Below, piece after piece: positions 5,658 through 6,242 of a DNA stretch of 6,242 bases. The stretch comes from Sphingomonas sp. CCH9-E2 (GTDB lineage: Bacteria > Pseudomonadota > Alphaproteobacteria > Sphingomonadales > Sphingomonadaceae). A program made the position numbers and the translations under genes. The notes beneath the pieces are model-generated. The model made no database searches. It worked only from the letters and a program-made list of their open reading frames with translations, and had not been told where the DNA came from. Location of the stretch: positions 1 to 6,242 of the forward strand of contig NZ_LSJM01000429.1 of the NCBI RefSeq assembly GCF_001557215.1. The letters run 5' to 3'. The number at the start of each line of letters is the position of its first letter. Position 1 is the stretch's first letter.

Positions 5658-6242
5658 CGTGCGCGCTCATAGGCGTACGGGAGCGCATCCGCCAGTTCGT
5701 CGGCGAGGAAACAGCGGTCGAGGGTGCGCGCCGCCTGCCCGTGCAGCCACACGCCGTTGCTGGCGGCGCGAAGTGGGTCCCAGCTGTCCTGCGCCAGCGT
5801 CGCGGCGATTGCCCCCGCCAGCACGTCGCCGGTCCCGGCGACGGAGAGCCACGGATTGCCCATCGGCGCGACATTCGCCCAGCCATCGGGTCGCGCGATC
5901 ACCGTGTCCGCACCCTTGAACACCACTACCGCGCCCGAGCGCGCAGCAGCGTCCTGAGTCCGCTCGATCTTGCTGCCGCTCCCTGCGCCGAACAGCGCAT
6001 CGAACTCGCCCACATGGGGGGTGAGCACGGTCGGGGCGGCGCGATTCCTGAGCGTGTTGAGGTCGAGCAGGTGGATTGCATCGCCGTCGATCACCAGCGG
6101 CCGGTCGCTCGCCAGCGCGGCGTCCAGCTTCTCCTGCGCGCGATCGTCACGCCCCAGCCCCGGACCGATCACCACTGCGCCGATGCGCGTGTCGTCGAGC
6201 GCATCCGCACGCCACCGCTGGCGGACAATCGCATGCGGCGGG
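5654..6242 (-). CDS. nnrD: ADP-dependent NAD(P)H-hydrate dehydratase domain (5' partial)
   Basis: This frame enters from the right edge and is open for 195 visible residues to the TGA at 5656-5654. It is the YjeF C-terminal, ribokinase-like domain that uses ADP or ATP to dehydrate the S form of damaged NADH or NADPH hydrate back to the cofactor. Motifs, numbered from the first full codon, are VIGPGLGRD (24-32), DGDAIHLL (52-59), LTPHVGEF (73-80), FKGADTVIARPDG (108-120) and GNPWLSVAGTGDVLAG (128-143), with Asp139 as the likely catalytic residue. The GTG at 6175 falls inside the first motif, so it cannot be the true start. In many bacteria this domain is fused behind an epimerase domain (Nnr); whether that holds here lies outside the window. 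The ATGA overlap ties it to the methyltransferase gene. Confidence 0.95.
   Translation of the reverse strand, partial: PPHAIVRQRWRADALDDTRIGAVVIGPGLGRDDRAQEKLDAALASDRPLVIDGDAIHLLDLNTLRNRAAPTVLTPHVGEFDALFGAGSGSKIERTQDAAARSGAVVVFKGADTVIARPDGWANVAPMGNPWLSVAGTGDVLAGAIAATLAQDSWDPLRAASNGVWLHGQAARTLDRCFLADELADALPYAYERAR

Noticed and set aside
5654..6175. GTG at 6175 as the true start of the dehydratase
   Set aside because: It falls within the VVIGPGLG motif, and the frame stays open with plausible sequence to the window edge.
1..6242. A novel multi-gene defence, toxin-antitoxin or biosynthetic system
   Set aside because: All complete genes are recognised housekeeping or metabolic families with intact motifs; the unusual content is limited to repeats and possible start-site architecture.

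Overview
The window looks like chromosomal housekeeping DNA from a high-GC alphaproteobacterium, most likely a sphingomonad. This is judged from base composition, the character of the proteins, and palindromic repeats of the GTCATCCCGGC...GCCGGGAT type that are common in that group. No phage, plasmid, insertion sequence, CRISPR array or RNA gene was seen. The origin is inferred; no database was consulted.

Layout: (1) 1-120, the 3' end of an unrecognised gene, followed four bases after its stop by a paired palindromic repeat. (2) 307-1290, a nitronate monooxygenase-type flavoprotein, with a possible promoter and an operator-like palindrome in its upstream gap and a second paired palindrome just after its stop. 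(3) Minus strand, recR then def (2595 down to 1428), convergent with the flavoprotein gene. (4) A divergent 170-bp region between recR and fmt, mostly filled by a different, long inverted repeat. (5) Plus strand, fmt and truA (2766-4471), joined by a 4-base GTGA overlap. (6) Minus strand, an NAD(P)H-hydrate dehydratase gene running in from the right edge, joined by a 4-base ATGA overlap to a TrmA/RlmD-family RNA methyltransferase gene, whose end overlaps the end of truA by 11 bases.

The genes serve translation and maintenance. Fmt formylates initiator Met-tRNA and Def removes the formyl group from the new protein. TruA and the methyltransferase modify RNA. RecR acts in recombinational repair, the dehydratase repairs damaged NAD(P)H, and the monooxygenase probably detoxifies nitronates or related compounds.

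The most interesting signal is in the repeats. Three paired palindromes (125-213, 1296-1400, 3503-3586) share one core. In all six arms the two variable bases at the hairpin base change together so that pairing is kept. Two copies lie 4-5 bases after a stop codon. The third lies in frame inside fmt and encodes about 27 extra residues in the C-terminal domain, reminiscent of the protein-coding palindromic elements of Rickettsia. I found no convincing new multi-gene system.
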